From assembly GCF_005116645.1 (NCBI RefSeq), contig NZ_SWCM01000003.1, positions 248,001 to 312,000 on the forward strand: 64,000 bases of DNA, read 5' to 3'. The stretch is from Desulfopila sp. IMCC35006 (lineage in GTDB: Bacteria; Desulfobacterota; Desulfobulbia; Desulfobulbales; Desulfocapsaceae). This document shows, one piece after another, positions 17,115 to 25,758 of this stretch. Each line of letters opens with the position of its first letter. Position 1 is the first letter of the stretch. The position numbers and the translations under genes were made by a program. Below the pieces are notes generated by a model. That model saw only the letters and a program-made list of their open reading frames with translations, ran no database searches and was not told the DNA's origin.

Positions 17115-17676
17115 TCAGAGAAATTGCTGGTCAGTCTCCTCAGTTCCATCACTGGATTGCTCAAACTGGGCTAATCCCTTAATGGCCAGAATATCCGGTG
17201 CTTGCAAGGGTTGTTCTTCTCGATTCAGCTCTTTTACATCTTTTACCGTCTCAAGTTCATTGGTGACGGCTGTCCCCTTACCTCTTGAGAAGTCGAGGCA
17301 ATGCCACGGTTGACCGCTGCTGTCGCGCCTGTATTTAAGAATTTCCCGTTCGACAATCGCCTTCCCCTGTTTCTCATTGATCTGGAGGAAATAGGTAGTG
17401 AGCGGACTCTCTTTCCCAGCACGGAATTTCAGCTCGATTACAATCGGCCCTTTGGAATTCCTGCTGCGCACTTCTCTGAAGCCACGGCTTCCACCCAGTT
17501 TTGCCAAGGCCACATTGACATTGCTGGTCATCGCATCACCCAGAAACCCGAAGACCTGAAAAATGGTTGATTTACCCGTGCCGTTTGCGCCAAAGATAAC
17601 ACAAAAATCGGGCAAATCGACAAATTCAGCATCTTGAATGACTTGAAAATTTCAATCGTATCGATTCAATTTTCAT
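17115..17676 (-). pseudogene. AAA-family ATPase, frameshifted and truncated
   Basis: Remnant of an AAA/SMC-like ATPase often found in defence loci. The intact part has Walker A GANGTGKSTIF, a FREVRSR region and PDILAIKGLAQFE, and normal members run to about 350-400 residues. A ribosome site (AAGGTGA) and ATG at 17676 give MKIESIRLK, and then the frame is lost. Restoring two bases in the A run would read KNF and join the Walker A frame. The 3' half (signature, Walker B) is missing, because the frame stops about 10 residues after AIKGLAQ. Clearly non-functional; frameshift position is read directly, the ancestral length is from family knowledge. Confidence 0.7.
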
Positions 17677-17992
17677 CTTTCACCTTATTATTCCATATCC
17701 TGCCTATCGAAGAACGAAAGTTGTCACCAATCATCTGTTCATGAATTCTTCCAATGGAGACTATGACTACAATTTACCGTTATTACTGCGGTTATCTATT
17801 ATCTCTAAACTTCAATCCTTCAAGTTCGAAACGTTTCAGAAGATTCACCCGGTAAATTGATTGTTTTTCCGACGGAATTCTCTCCGGTATCGCAGCCGCT
17901 GTTGCAAGAATTCCCATGTCTTTCCATTTCACAGCGCATTCTGCTTTGTTTTCCTCCCTTCCTGTCACTCAATGAATGATAGAAGATACCCT
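17677..17992. other. Unassigned spacer in the decayed patch
   Basis: 316 bp, AT-richer than its surroundings, with no open frame that I can assign. It probably represents deleted remains of the two pseudogenes that flank it. Confidence 0.35.
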
Positions 17993-18259
17993 TTATCCCT
18001 TGAAAACCATCTCCCAGTGATAGGAAAGATACTGGCGATGCGGTAACATATCCGCTCTTTGTGGTAGAATTAACCGTCGGTCTTCATTTAATATTCGCAG
18101 TACCATGTCTGGCAACCTGTTTTTGGCGATGAGGATGAATAAATCGTCGTCCACCGAAACAAGGCCCCGGTCAAACATCCAATGAACTGTGGCGGACAGG
18201 GCCAGACCGTTTCTCACTTAATCAGGGCCATTGTCAGCGACAGGCCGGATGTGGGCCGC
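17993..18259 (-). pseudogene. HNH endonuclease C-terminal fragment
   Basis: C-terminal part of an HNH_2-type restriction nuclease. In one frame the minus strand reads AAHIRPVADNGPD, then a TAA (18218-18220), then VRNGLALSATVHWMFDRG and about 55 further residues ending VFKG. The AHI, RNGL.L and H..FD.G elements are the HNH core. In intact family members the stop position is usually Ser or similar, so one base change explains it. The 5' part of the gene is gone, replaced by the beginning of a cytosine methyltransferase. Confidence 0.65.
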
Positions 18260-18314
18260 CGGGGCCTGCAAAAAGATCGATAACCGATATCCTGCTGTCA
18301 ATGTCACTTCTCAT
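18234..18314 (-). pseudogene. DNA cytosine-5 methyltransferase N-terminal fragment
   Basis: A 26-codon frame starts at ATG 18314 and reads ISVIDLFAGPGG by residue 20. This is motif I, the S-adenosylmethionine site of C5 methyltransferases (normally followed by LGEGF). It then runs PHPACR and stops. The switch happens at a GC-rich junction (about 18250-18262), where the other frame becomes the HNH nuclease tail. The simplest reading is a deletion between two neighbouring genes of one restriction-modification system. Confidence 0.55.
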
Positions 18315-18574
18315 GTCTTCTTCACAAACTGTCGCCCCTTTTCCGTTGGCCTGTATTTCTACAGGGGGCTGTCAGGTTTTCTGGGTTTTCCTTTTGCAAA
18401 ATGTACTTGATTGTATTCGTTTTTAGCAGTTGCTGGCACAATCAGTCAAGGAATGTTATTGCCAGGATCCACCAGAATAGATGGTGAGGAGTGTAGAGCG
18501 GACAGAACAAACAGAGACAGCGTCTATAAGCTGTCCGACCAGGGAGGGGAGAAAAGAGGACCTACCGGAAAGAA

Positions 18575-19588
18575 TCACGGCCTCCCATAGACGCCATGGG
18601 CCACAGAGCTGATCCGGCCCTGTTGCCTGAGCCTGCTGGTAATGGCGTAAATTCTGGTGCGCGGAAAACCGGTTGCTTCTTCCAGCATGGCCACGGTAAC
18701 GCCATTCGGATGCTGGCCGACGATTTCCTCGATCAAGGCGGTGGCGGAGCGGGCTGTTTTTATCGTCGCCGTCTGCGCTGTCAGAGAAGCAGGTACATCC
18801 TTTTTTTTGCGGCGCGGCCCTTTAGGCTTTGCAGCCTCGGCGGTGGAAGCAAAATCCGGTTGTATATCCATATCAATGCCAAAGAGGTCCGAGAGGTCAG
18901 CATCGCCAAGCACCCTGGAACTTTTTTTACTCGCCCTGACCAGCAAGTCGCCTGTTTTTTCCTGGACGGCCCGCGCCACCAGCTCTTCTGTATCGGCCTG
19001 GCGCAGGGTGAAAAACAGCAGCGGGTCCTCATCGAGCCGGGCTCCGACGCCATAAAGAGTGGCCGCCACATGTTTGCACATCGAAGCCCAGTCAGGGCAG
19101 GAGCAGTCAAAGCTGATCTCTCCCGGCGTCGGGAACAATCCCTTGCCTTCGGCCAGAAAGATCTCGCCCAGTTCCTTGGGAAATCTGCCGGCGACAAGGT
19201 CAGTCAACGAACGCAGCTCGCCCTGGCACTGTTTCCTGATCTGGTCCCAGTTGGCCTTTTTCACCGGCGCAATGTTGACAACCACCTCATAGGGTTTAGC
19301 TCTCGTTCCCTGGACCAGGGCGGTCACCCTGCCACCCTTTATTTTGAGGTCCAATACGGCGCCATGGCGCACATAGCTCTTGCCCCGGCCGATGCGGTTA
19401 CTGTAATCGGCATAACGTTCAAGGTTCCTGTTCCAGGACTTGCCCCACCAGGTACGCGCCAGTGTGCTGCCTTCGATACTAACCGGCTCAATGGACGGCA
19501 TTTTCTTTTTGAGCTGTTTCAGTTTTTTCTCCGCCTTGGCCTTTTTCTCGGCAACCGTGACATATTTTGGATATCCCCAAAAACTCAT
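18575..19588 (-). CDS. SWIM zinc-finger protein
   Basis: 337 residues with a SWIM domain at about residues 160-180: CSCPDW...MCKHVAA, the C-x-C-x(n)-C-x-H zinc motif. The N-terminal part is Lys-rich (AEKKLKQLKKKM) with the WWGKSWN motif characteristic of this family. The C-terminal part (about 280-337) resembles a winged helix (EEIVGQHPNGVTVAML ... RTRIYAIT). Eleven bases separate it from the SNF2 helicase upstream, so they are one transcript. The pair is common in bacteria and is thought to remodel protein-DNA complexes; the role is not established. Confidence 0.85.
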   Translation of the reverse strand: MSFWGYPKYVTVAEKKAKAEKKLKQLKKKMPSIEPVSIEGSTLARTWWGKSWNRNLERYADYSNRIGRGKSYVRHGAVLDLKIKGGRVTALVQGTRAKPYEVVVNIAPVKKANWDQIRKQCQGELRSLTDLVAGRFPKELGEIFLAEGKGLFPTPGEISFDCSCPDWASMCKHVAATLYGVGARLDEDPLLFFTLRQADTEELVARAVQEKTGDLLVRASKKSSRVLGDADLSDLFGIDMDIQPDFASTAEAAKPKGPRRKKKDVPASLTAQTATIKTARSATALIEEIVGQHPNGVTVAMLEEATGFPRTRIYAITSRLRQQGRISSVAHGVYGRP

Positions 19589-19599
19589 GCCGTCGTTCC

Positions 19600-22281
19600 T
19601 TATATGTGCAATGTAAACAACTCAAACAACTCCTCGTTACTCATCTCAGTAAGCCACTTTTCACCCGAAGCGGCAACCACCTCATCCGAAAGTTTTGCCT
19701 TCTCGACCAGCATCCGGTCAATTTTTTCCTCAATGGTACCCTGGGTCAAAAATTTATGGACCATGACATTTTTCTTCTGGCCGATGCGGAAGGCCCGGTC
19801 GGTGGCCTGATTCTCCACCGCCGGGTTCCACCACCGGTCGAAGTGGATCACATGGCTGGCTGCGGTAAGATTCAAGCCAACGCCGCCTGCTTTGAGGGAT
19901 AATACAAAAAAAGGCACATACTCGCGACCTTGAAATTTCTCGACCAGCACTTTTCGTTGGCCGACCGGCACACTGCCATGCAGGACGAGACCTTCGCGGT
20001 TGAAAATGGTGGCCAGGAACCGAGAAAGCGGCCCGGTCATCTCCTTGAACTGGGTAAAAACCAGTACCCGTTCCCGCTTTTCATGGATGGTTTCACAGAT
20101 TTCGCGCAGCCGCTTAAACTTACCGCTTTCCTGTTCCTTGAAACTGTCCAGCCCCAGATACTGGGACGGGTGGTTGCAGAGCTGTTTGAACTTGATGAGC
20201 GCTGACAGGATAAGCCCTTTTCGCTGGATGCCTTCCGTATGTTCCAAAGCCTCCCGGATGCTGGCAACCACCTCACCGTAGAGGACGACCTGCTTTTTGC
20301 TCATGGCAGCCCAGGTTTTCATTTCCACCTTGTCCGGCAGGTCGGAGATGATCGACTTGTCGGTCTTCAAACGGCGGAGAATAAAAGGACTGACCACCCG
20401 GCGCAACCCAGCGTAACCATCTGGATGCCTTCCGAGCCGTTTCGTGAATTCTCCAAACTCTTTTGCATTGCCAAGCAGGCCGGGGTTGATAAAGTCAAAC
20501 AGGCTCCAGAGGTCGGACAATCGGTTTTCCACCGGGGTACCGGTCATAATGATCCGGTTAGCGGCGACAAGACTTTTTACCGCCTTAGTCTGCTTGGTGC
20601 CGGGATTTTTGATGGCCTGGGCCTCATCAAGGATGACATAGCTCCAGGTATAATCATGAAGCCATTCATACCTCTGGGCCAAAGCGTAGGTGGTGATGAC
20701 CAGATCCAGACCGTCAATCTTTTCTTTCGGGAGCATCGGAACCGTTTTCGGCTTATGAAAACCTGGATGGGCGATAAAAAAGGAGAGCCTGGGGGCAAAA
20801 TTTTGAATTTCCGCGGACCAGTTGGCAAGCAGAGAGGCGGGAATGACCAGAAGCGAAGCCGCCTTCTTTTGGGCTTTTCCGGCCTCGGTTTTAAGAACGT
20901 CGAGAAAGGCCAGTATCTGCACGGTCTTGCCAAGGCCCATGTCATCGGCAAGACAGGCGCCGAGCCTCATTCTGTGCAGAGAACAAAGCCAGTTGAGACC
21001 ATCCTGCTGATAATGCCGCAGCCTGGCAGCAAAGGCCCGGCTGGTTTTGACCCTGGCGATGGACTCGGGTCGCTGCAGTTGCCCGAATACGGTGCGCAGC
21101 CACTCACCATGGGAGACCCCGGCTATATCGGCAGCCGCATCGCCAAGTAACTTCTGGGAATTCGCTGAAAGTCGCAACGCATCGAGAAGAGTAATTCCCT
21201 CTTCGGCATGCAACTTCGAGGCTTTTTCAAAGGCCTCCAGAGTCTGCCGCAGTTTTTCCGGATCGACGGCCACCCATTTGTTTTTCAGAAAGGCCAGCCC
21301 CTCCGATTCACGCAGCAGCCGACGGACCTCGTCTTCCGAGATTTCCGTGTCCCCGATCATCAGCCGGGGGGAGAAGTCGAGTAGAGCATCCATGCCGACC
21401 GTGGATGGCGGCTTTTCGCCGATGCTGACCTGCATAGTGACGGCGCCTGTCTTTTTCTTCCACCAGTTGGGGATACGGCAGAGAATACCCGCCTCTTCGT
21501 AGATCGGGATCTCCTGCAGAAAGACATACGCCTCTCTGGACGACCAGGCTAACGGGTAAAACAACTCGCCGTTGTCGCGCAGGTTTGCCACCAATGCACT
21601 TCTCCGGGCTGCTTCATCAACGGTGACCAATAGCCTGAGTAGTTTTTCGTTGTCGTCTTTGTACTCCTCCAGAGCGTATTTCAGAGGCAGATGTCTGGAC
21701 TCACCTGCTTCATTCAAGCGGGTTGAATAGGTGGCGAGAAAAGCAAACGGAGATTCATGATCCTTGTTTTCGACGAGGTGAAAGTAAATGCGGCCAGCAA
21801 GATGGACATCCGGGCTGTACTCTCTGAGGAAATCAGCGACCGTTCCCGCATAAGCATCCATTTTTCGGCAAAAGGTCACGTGCAGTCCTGCCCACAAGAT
21901 CGCGAGCGTTTCCGCAGTGAGGTATTCTCCGCCGGTCATCAGCGGTGCGGACTCAAGCAGTCGTCCGCGTTCTTCATCAGTAAAGGGGATAACTACCTTG
22001 GCGCGCAGTTCCTCAAGATTCGGAGTGAGTTTGAGTTTCCTGATGAACAGAGCGGAGAATGTGCGCCAGAAAGCAAGCGATGGCGACAGAGGAATATTTT
22101 CCGCACAAAATCCCAGAAAAAAGAACCATCCATCCGGGTCCTGGGTGAAACGAACAAATACATCATCCTGCATCACCTGGCCTGAATGTTGGGGTCCATC
22201 GGCAGGAGGCAAAGACCACTCAAGCTGAATGGAACAATCAGGCATCAATATCGCGACAAGTTCGGTTCTGTGCTGCTTCAT
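19600..22281 (-). CDS. SNF2-family DNA-dependent ATPase (helicase-like)
   Basis: 893 residues. The N-terminal half is the bacterial SNF2 accessory region. The ATPase core follows: motif I DDMGLGKTVQ near residue 445, motif II LDEAQAIKN near 552, motif III MTGTPVEN, and motif VI DRAFRIGQ near 830. It should translocate on double-stranded DNA and displace bound protein such as RNA polymerase, as RapA does, but its close link with a SWIM protein points to the separate bacterial SNF2-SWIM family. The gene is complete, with no signs of decay despite the broken genes about 1 kb beyond the operon. Confidence 0.9.
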   Translation of the reverse strand: MKQHRTELVAILMPDCSIQLEWSLPPADGPQHSGQVMQDDVFVRFTQDPDGWFFFLGFCAENIPLSPSLAFWRTFSALFIRKLKLTPNLEELRAKVVIPFTDEERGRLLESAPLMTGGEYLTAETLAILWAGLHVTFCRKMDAYAGTVADFLREYSPDVHLAGRIYFHLVENKDHESPFAFLATYSTRLNEAGESRHLPLKYALEEYKDDNEKLLRLLVTVDEAARRSALVANLRDNGELFYPLAWSSREAYVFLQEIPIYEEAGILCRIPNWWKKKTGAVTMQVSIGEKPPSTVGMDALLDFSPRLMIGDTEISEDEVRRLLRESEGLAFLKNKWVAVDPEKLRQTLEAFEKASKLHAEEGITLLDALRLSANSQKLLGDAAADIAGVSHGEWLRTVFGQLQRPESIARVKTSRAFAARLRHYQQDGLNWLCSLHRMRLGACLADDMGLGKTVQILAFLDVLKTEAGKAQKKAASLLVIPASLLANWSAEIQNFAPRLSFFIAHPGFHKPKTVPMLPKEKIDGLDLVITTYALAQRYEWLHDYTWSYVILDEAQAIKNPGTKQTKAVKSLVAANRIIMTGTPVENRLSDLWSLFDFINPGLLGNAKEFGEFTKRLGRHPDGYAGLRRVVSPFILRRLKTDKSIISDLPDKVEMKTWAAMSKKQVVLYGEVVASIREALEHTEGIQRKGLILSALIKFKQLCNHPSQYLGLDSFKEQESGKFKRLREICETIHEKRERVLVFTQFKEMTGPLSRFLATIFNREGLVLHGSVPVGQRKVLVEKFQGREYVPFFVLSLKAGGVGLNLTAASHVIHFDRWWNPAVENQATDRAFRIGQKKNVMVHKFLTQGTIEEKIDRMLVEKAKLSDEVVAASGEKWLTEMSNEELFELFTLHI

Positions 22282-22450
22282 CGTTTATCGTGTCCCCAAA
22301 ACCGAGGCAGGTGAACCAGCTTGATATTCTGCAAGCTTTCCCTCCTTTCGGAGTATCTTCCCTGTCACGCGATTTTCTTTGAGCAAGTCAAGATAGTCCG
22401 CCAAAGCCTACGGATTTTATCATATCACGATGAATTATGCCGGACAACGC

Positions 22451-22483
22451 AAAAAGAAAAAGGCCTGATTTCTCAGGCCTTTT
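22451..22483 (-). terminator. Terminator after tRNA-Met
   Basis: An 11-bp stem (AAAAGGCCTGA / TCAGGCCTTTT) with a 4-nt loop. On the minus strand it is followed by a T run (TTTTTCTTTTT), a good intrinsic terminator that closes the glycolysis/secG/tRNA operon. A second perfect repeat, CAGTATCG GA CGATACTG, lies between it and the tRNA (22488-22505). Confidence 0.85.
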
Positions 22484-22515
22484 AGAACAGTATCGGACGA
22501 TACTGGAGTGTGTAA

Positions 22516-22592
22516 TGGTGGCGATGCAGGGAATTGAACCCCGGACACTACGGATATGAGCCGTATGCTCTAACCATCTGAGCTACATCGCC
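22516..22592 (-). tRNA. tRNA-Met (anticodon CAT)
   Basis: 77 nt including an encoded CCA. The acceptor arm GGCGATG pairs with CATCGCC, the T-loop reads GTTCAATTC, the D-arm GCTCAGATGGTTAGAGC, and the anticodon loop CTCATAT. The CAT anticodon could also belong to tRNA-Ile2 (lysidine-modified); the body looks more like elongator Met. It follows tRNA-Leu on the same strand. Confidence 0.88.
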
Positions 22593-22715
22593 ATTGGATA
22601 AGGCGCACAAAACTACCTTATTGTTTCATCTCTGTCAATATTTTTCAAACAAATCAATTAATATTGTCTGCAGTTGCCGCGAACAAGGCCCAATATGCTC
22701 ATTCCGCCAAGCCAA

Positions 22716-22753
22716 TAAAAAAAAGATCCGCAAACCTATTGGGTTGCGGATCT
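22716..22753 (-). terminator. Terminator after tRNA-Leu
   Basis: A 10-bp perfect stem, AGATCCGCAA / TTGCGGATCT, with a 10-nt loop followed on the minus strand by TTTTTTTA. It lies between tRNA-Leu and tRNA-Met, so tRNA-Met may have its own promoter or depend on read-through. Confidence 0.85.
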
Positions 22754-22759
22754 AAAAGA

Positions 22760-22844
22760 TGGTGCCGAAGGTCGGAGTCGAACCGACACGGGTCTCCCCA
22801 CACGCCCCTCAAGCGTGCGCGTCTACCAATTCCACCACTCCGGC
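22760..22844 (-). tRNA. tRNA-Leu (anticodon GAG)
   Basis: 85 nt with encoded CCA and a long variable arm, as for class II tRNAs. Acceptor arm GCCGGAG / CTTCGGC, anticodon loop CTTGAGG. It starts only 6 bases after the secG stop codon, so it is processed from the secG transcript. Confidence 0.92.
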
Positions 22845-22850
22845 ACTCAT

Positions 22851-23237
22851 TTATTGTTTCTTTGTCGTTTCTTTCGTTGTCTCGGTTGCAGCTTTTTCTT
22901 TCTCCGCAGGTTTATCCATCACCTTATCTTCTTTGGCCAAAGGCTGCGCAACCTCGGTTTTCGCTGCAGGCTTACCGACATTTAAATCGCTCATCACGGA
23001 AGAGGTACTACTTTGCGATGAAATATACGCTAATGTCACGGAAGTCAACATAAAAATGATTGCCGCTGCAGTTGTTATCTTATTCAGAAGAGGCAAGGGA
23101 CCTTCCGTGCCAAAGAGGGACTGGCTTGACCCACCAAATGTAGCACCGATATCTGCGCCTTTACCATGCTGGAGCAAGACTATGCCAACCAGAAAGAGGC
23201 AGACAACAACGTGTACAATTGTAAGTAAAGTATCCAT
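22851..23237 (-). CDS. secG: Protein translocase subunit SecG
   Basis: 128 residues. Two transmembrane helices (about 3-23 and 53-72) surround the conserved cytoplasmic loop [19 protein letters not shown], the SecG signature. It stimulates protein export in the SecYEG channel. The C-terminal tail (about 85-128) is a long low-complexity Lys/Glu/Thr stretch, longer than in E. coli. It lies between tpiA (19 bp gap) and tRNA-Leu, a common arrangement in many bacteria. Confidence 0.93.
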   Translation of the reverse strand: MDTLLTIVHVVVCLFLVGIVLLQHGKGADIGATFGGSSQSLFGTEGPLPLLNKITTAAAIIFMLTSVTLAYISSQSSTSSVMSDLNVGKPAAKTEVAQPLAKEDKVMDKPAEKEKAATETTKETTKKQ

Positions 23238-23256
23238 GCAATAACAGAGTTAAAGT

Positions 23257-24015
23257 TTATTTAAAATTAATGATGCGCCCGAATGATTTTGCATCAAGAG
23301 CAGCACCACCTACCAACGCGCCATCTATATCCGCCTGGGCCATAAGTTCATCAACGTTGGTTGGCTTAACCGAGCCACCATACACTATCCGCGTTTGCTC
23401 GGCAATGTTTTTCTCAAAAATTTGTTCAAGTATTCCTCTGATGAACGCATGGGCCTCCTGCGCCTGCTCTTTACTGGCCGTTTTTCCGGTTCCTATTGCC
23501 CAAACCGGCTCATAGGCGATAACCACCTGAGCCATATCTGCGGCACTCACCCCGTCCAACCCTTTCCTTAATTGCTCTTCCAGAATGGCAAAGGTTCGCC
23601 CGTCCTCTCTTTCAGCCAAGGTCTCACCAATACAGAGAATCATCTGCAAACCGAAAAAAAGACCGCCTTTTAGGCGCTTATTGATCAGAGCATCAGTTTC
23701 GCCAAAGATCTGGCGGCGCTCAGAGTGTCCGGCAAGAGCCGCCCTGCCCCCTGCATCTTTCACCATAACTGGCGAGATCTCACCGGTAAATGCACCTCGA
23801 TCCTCCCAGCAGACATTCTGGCATCCGACGACGATCGGGCCGTCTTTTACGATATGACAGACCTCACTCAAGATGGTCGCCGGAGGAAAAACCATTACAT
23901 CCCGGTCAGTAAGATCAGAACACAGCCGCGAGATATCTGCCGCCAAATGGCAGCCCTCGATAACGGTGTTATGCATTTTCCAGTTACCGGCTATTAACGC
24001 TTTTCTTTTTCCCAT
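23257..24015 (-). CDS. tpiA: Triosephosphate isomerase
   Basis: 252 residues, interconverting dihydroxyacetone phosphate and glyceraldehyde-3-phosphate. Catalytic residues are visible: K in GNWKM, H in LAGHSERR, and E in AYEPVWAIGTGK; the phosphate loop GGSVKP is near 210. The ATG at 24015 is preferred over an in-frame start 12 codons upstream, because GGAGAG precedes it and GKRKALIAGNWKM is the family N-terminus. It follows pgk by 28 bp. Confidence 0.95.
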   Translation of the reverse strand: MGKRKALIAGNWKMHNTVIEGCHLAADISRLCSDLTDRDVMVFPPATILSEVCHIVKDGPIVVGCQNVCWEDRGAFTGEISPVMVKDAGGRAALAGHSERRQIFGETDALINKRLKGGLFFGLQMILCIGETLAEREDGRTFAILEEQLRKGLDGVSAADMAQVVIAYEPVWAIGTGKTASKEQAQEAHAFIRGILEQIFEKNIAEQTRIVYGGSVKPTNVDELMAQADIDGALVGGAALDAKSFGRIINFK

Positions 24016-24043
24016 CTGTCTCTCCAGATAATTATGAGTTTCA

Positions 24044-25219
24044 CTAGCCAAGGGCAGCCACGCCCGGCAGAATTTTCCCTTCCATCAGTTCAAGAAAGGC
24101 CCCGCCACCAGTAGACATATAAGAAATATTTTTTTCTTCGCCGGATTTTTTTACCGCCGCATTGGAATCACCACCACCAACAATCGACAGCGCATGGGCC
24201 GAGGCCACGCATTGACACATCGCCATCGTGCCCCTGGCGAAGGCATCTATTTCAAATGCGCCCATCGGGCCGTTCCAGATAATAGTTTTCGCATCCAGAA
24301 GAGCTTCCTGAAACAATATTACCGACGCAGGACCGATATCAAGGGCCATCCAGCCGGAAGGAATATCTCTGAATGTGACATTTTTCGTTACCGCATCGGC
24401 TGCAAACCTGTCAGCAACCACAAAATCAACCGGGAAATAAAGCTTCAACCCTTTTGCTTCTGCGGCCTTCACAAACTGCCTGGCATTGTCGAGTAAATCG
24501 TCTTCAACCTTGGAAGCCCCGACATCAAAGCCCATGCCTTTTAAAAAGGTATTGGCCATTGCTCCGCCGATAATCATCCGATCGACCTTGCCCAGCATGT
24601 TCTGCAGCGCGCCTAATTTGGAGGAAACCTTAGCTCCGCCGATAACTGCAACCAACGGCCTTGTCGGTTCATCCATTGATTTATGGAAATAATCCAACTC
24701 CGTCTGCAGCAGGAACCCCGCGGCCTTTTCGGCCACCCGTTCGACTACGCCGACCACCGAGGCATGGGCGCGATGAGAAACGGCAAATGCATCATTGACA
24801 TAGACATCGGCAAGCCGGGCCAGCTGCCCGGAGAAGGTCGGGTCATTTTCCGTTTCGCCCGCATAAAACCGCAGATTTTCCAAAAGGACAATCTCACCGT
24901 CTGCCATCTTTTGCACCATCTTTTCAACTTCTTCGCCGATACAGTCAGGAGCCAGAGTCACTTTTACGCCAAGGAGCGACTCAAGATGCAGGGCCACCGG
25001 GGCCAGACTGAAATCTTCGACCCGCTTACCTTTCGGTCGTCCCATATGCGAGCATATAACCAATCGACCCTTTGCCTGCAGGATATGGCGGATAGTTGGC
25101 AGTACCATACGAATCCGGATGTCATCGGTGATTTGCCTGTGCTCATCCATCGGTACATTGAAATCAGCGCGAAGCAACACACGCTTTCCCTGTAAATGAA
25201 GATCCCTAACAGATTTCAT
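24044..25219 (-). CDS. pgk: Phosphoglycerate kinase
   Basis: 391 residues, transferring phosphate between 1,3-bisphosphoglycerate and ADP. N-terminal substrate motif RADFNVPMD, then SHMGRPKG, LENLRFYAGE, and the C-terminal nucleotide loops GGAKVSSK, NGPMGAFE and GGGDSNAA. Usual length. It lies with gap upstream and tpiA downstream in a lower-glycolysis operon, with rimI between gap and pgk. Confidence 0.97.
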   Translation of the reverse strand: MKSVRDLHLQGKRVLLRADFNVPMDEHRQITDDIRIRMVLPTIRHILQAKGRLVICSHMGRPKGKRVEDFSLAPVALHLESLLGVKVTLAPDCIGEEVEKMVQKMADGEIVLLENLRFYAGETENDPTFSGQLARLADVYVNDAFAVSHRAHASVVGVVERVAEKAAGFLLQTELDYFHKSMDEPTRPLVAVIGGAKVSSKLGALQNMLGKVDRMIIGGAMANTFLKGMGFDVGASKVEDDLLDNARQFVKAAEAKGLKLYFPVDFVVADRFAADAVTKNVTFRDIPSGWMALDIGPASVILFQEALLDAKTIIWNGPMGAFEIDAFARGTMAMCQCVASAHALSIVGGGDSNAAVKKSGEEKNISYMSTGGGAFLELMEGKILPGVAALG

Positions 25220-25308
25220 TGCACACCTCTCTCCACGATTGAATTTTTTAGTACCTTAGAAATGTTTTCCTGGAGTCCCTGCCTATGACCCATCTAACGG
25301 GATGAGAC

Positions 25309-25752
25309 TTACGAAGACAGATTCTTTTTAAGAATCATTGCACTGTCAGGTGGATCGGTATAGTACCCCGGTCTCGATCCAACGTGCAGGAATTTATGTT
25401 TATCATAAAACTTCAAGGCAATACCATTACTGGATCGAACTTCCAGGAAAAGGCTGCTGATTTCTTTTTTTTGTAACGCATCCACAAGATTTTCAACCAG
25501 CAAACAACCAATACCTCGCTGCCTGTCGATTTCTTTAACTGCTATTTTTAACAGCTCGGCCTCAGGCCATATGACCCTGCAGGCACACCAGCCCATAATT
25601 TGTCCATCTGGCGCCTCAGCTACAATCTGAATTGCTTCAGCTATCTCCAACTCCTGGGCAATGGATTCAGCCGACCATGGCGAAAGTGTTTCCCGTTCAA
25701 TTGCCGAAACTTCTCCAAGGTCAGCTTTGACCATCGATCGTACTGTAATCAA
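25309..25752 (-). CDS. rimI: Ribosomal protein S18 alanine N-acetyltransferase
   Basis: 147-residue GNAT-fold acetyltransferase. The acetyl-CoA pyrophosphate loop appears as RQRGIGCLLVENL (Q/RxxGxG/A) at about residues 79-91, followed by LEVRSSN and ALKFYDKHKF, both typical of RimI. It acetylates the N-terminal alanine of ribosomal protein S18; related enzymes modify other N-termini. It starts 6 bases after the gap stop codon, so it is co-transcribed with glycolytic genes. Confidence 0.88.
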   Translation of the reverse strand: MITVRSMVKADLGEVSAIERETLSPWSAESIAQELEIAEAIQIVAEAPDGQIMGWCACRVIWPEAELLKIAVKEIDRQRGIGCLLVENLVDALQKKEISSLFLEVRSSNGIALKFYDKHKFLHVGSRPGYYTDPPDSAMILKKNLSS

Positions 25753-25758
25753 TTTTTC

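Noticed and set aside
16976-17164. 62-residue minus-strand frame beyond the AAA remnant
   Set aside because: No similarity recognised to the lost C-terminal part of the AAA ATPase, and no ribosome site.
17861-18046. Plus-strand frame in the decayed patch
   Set aside because: Lies opposite the HNH fragment and has no recognisable protein features.
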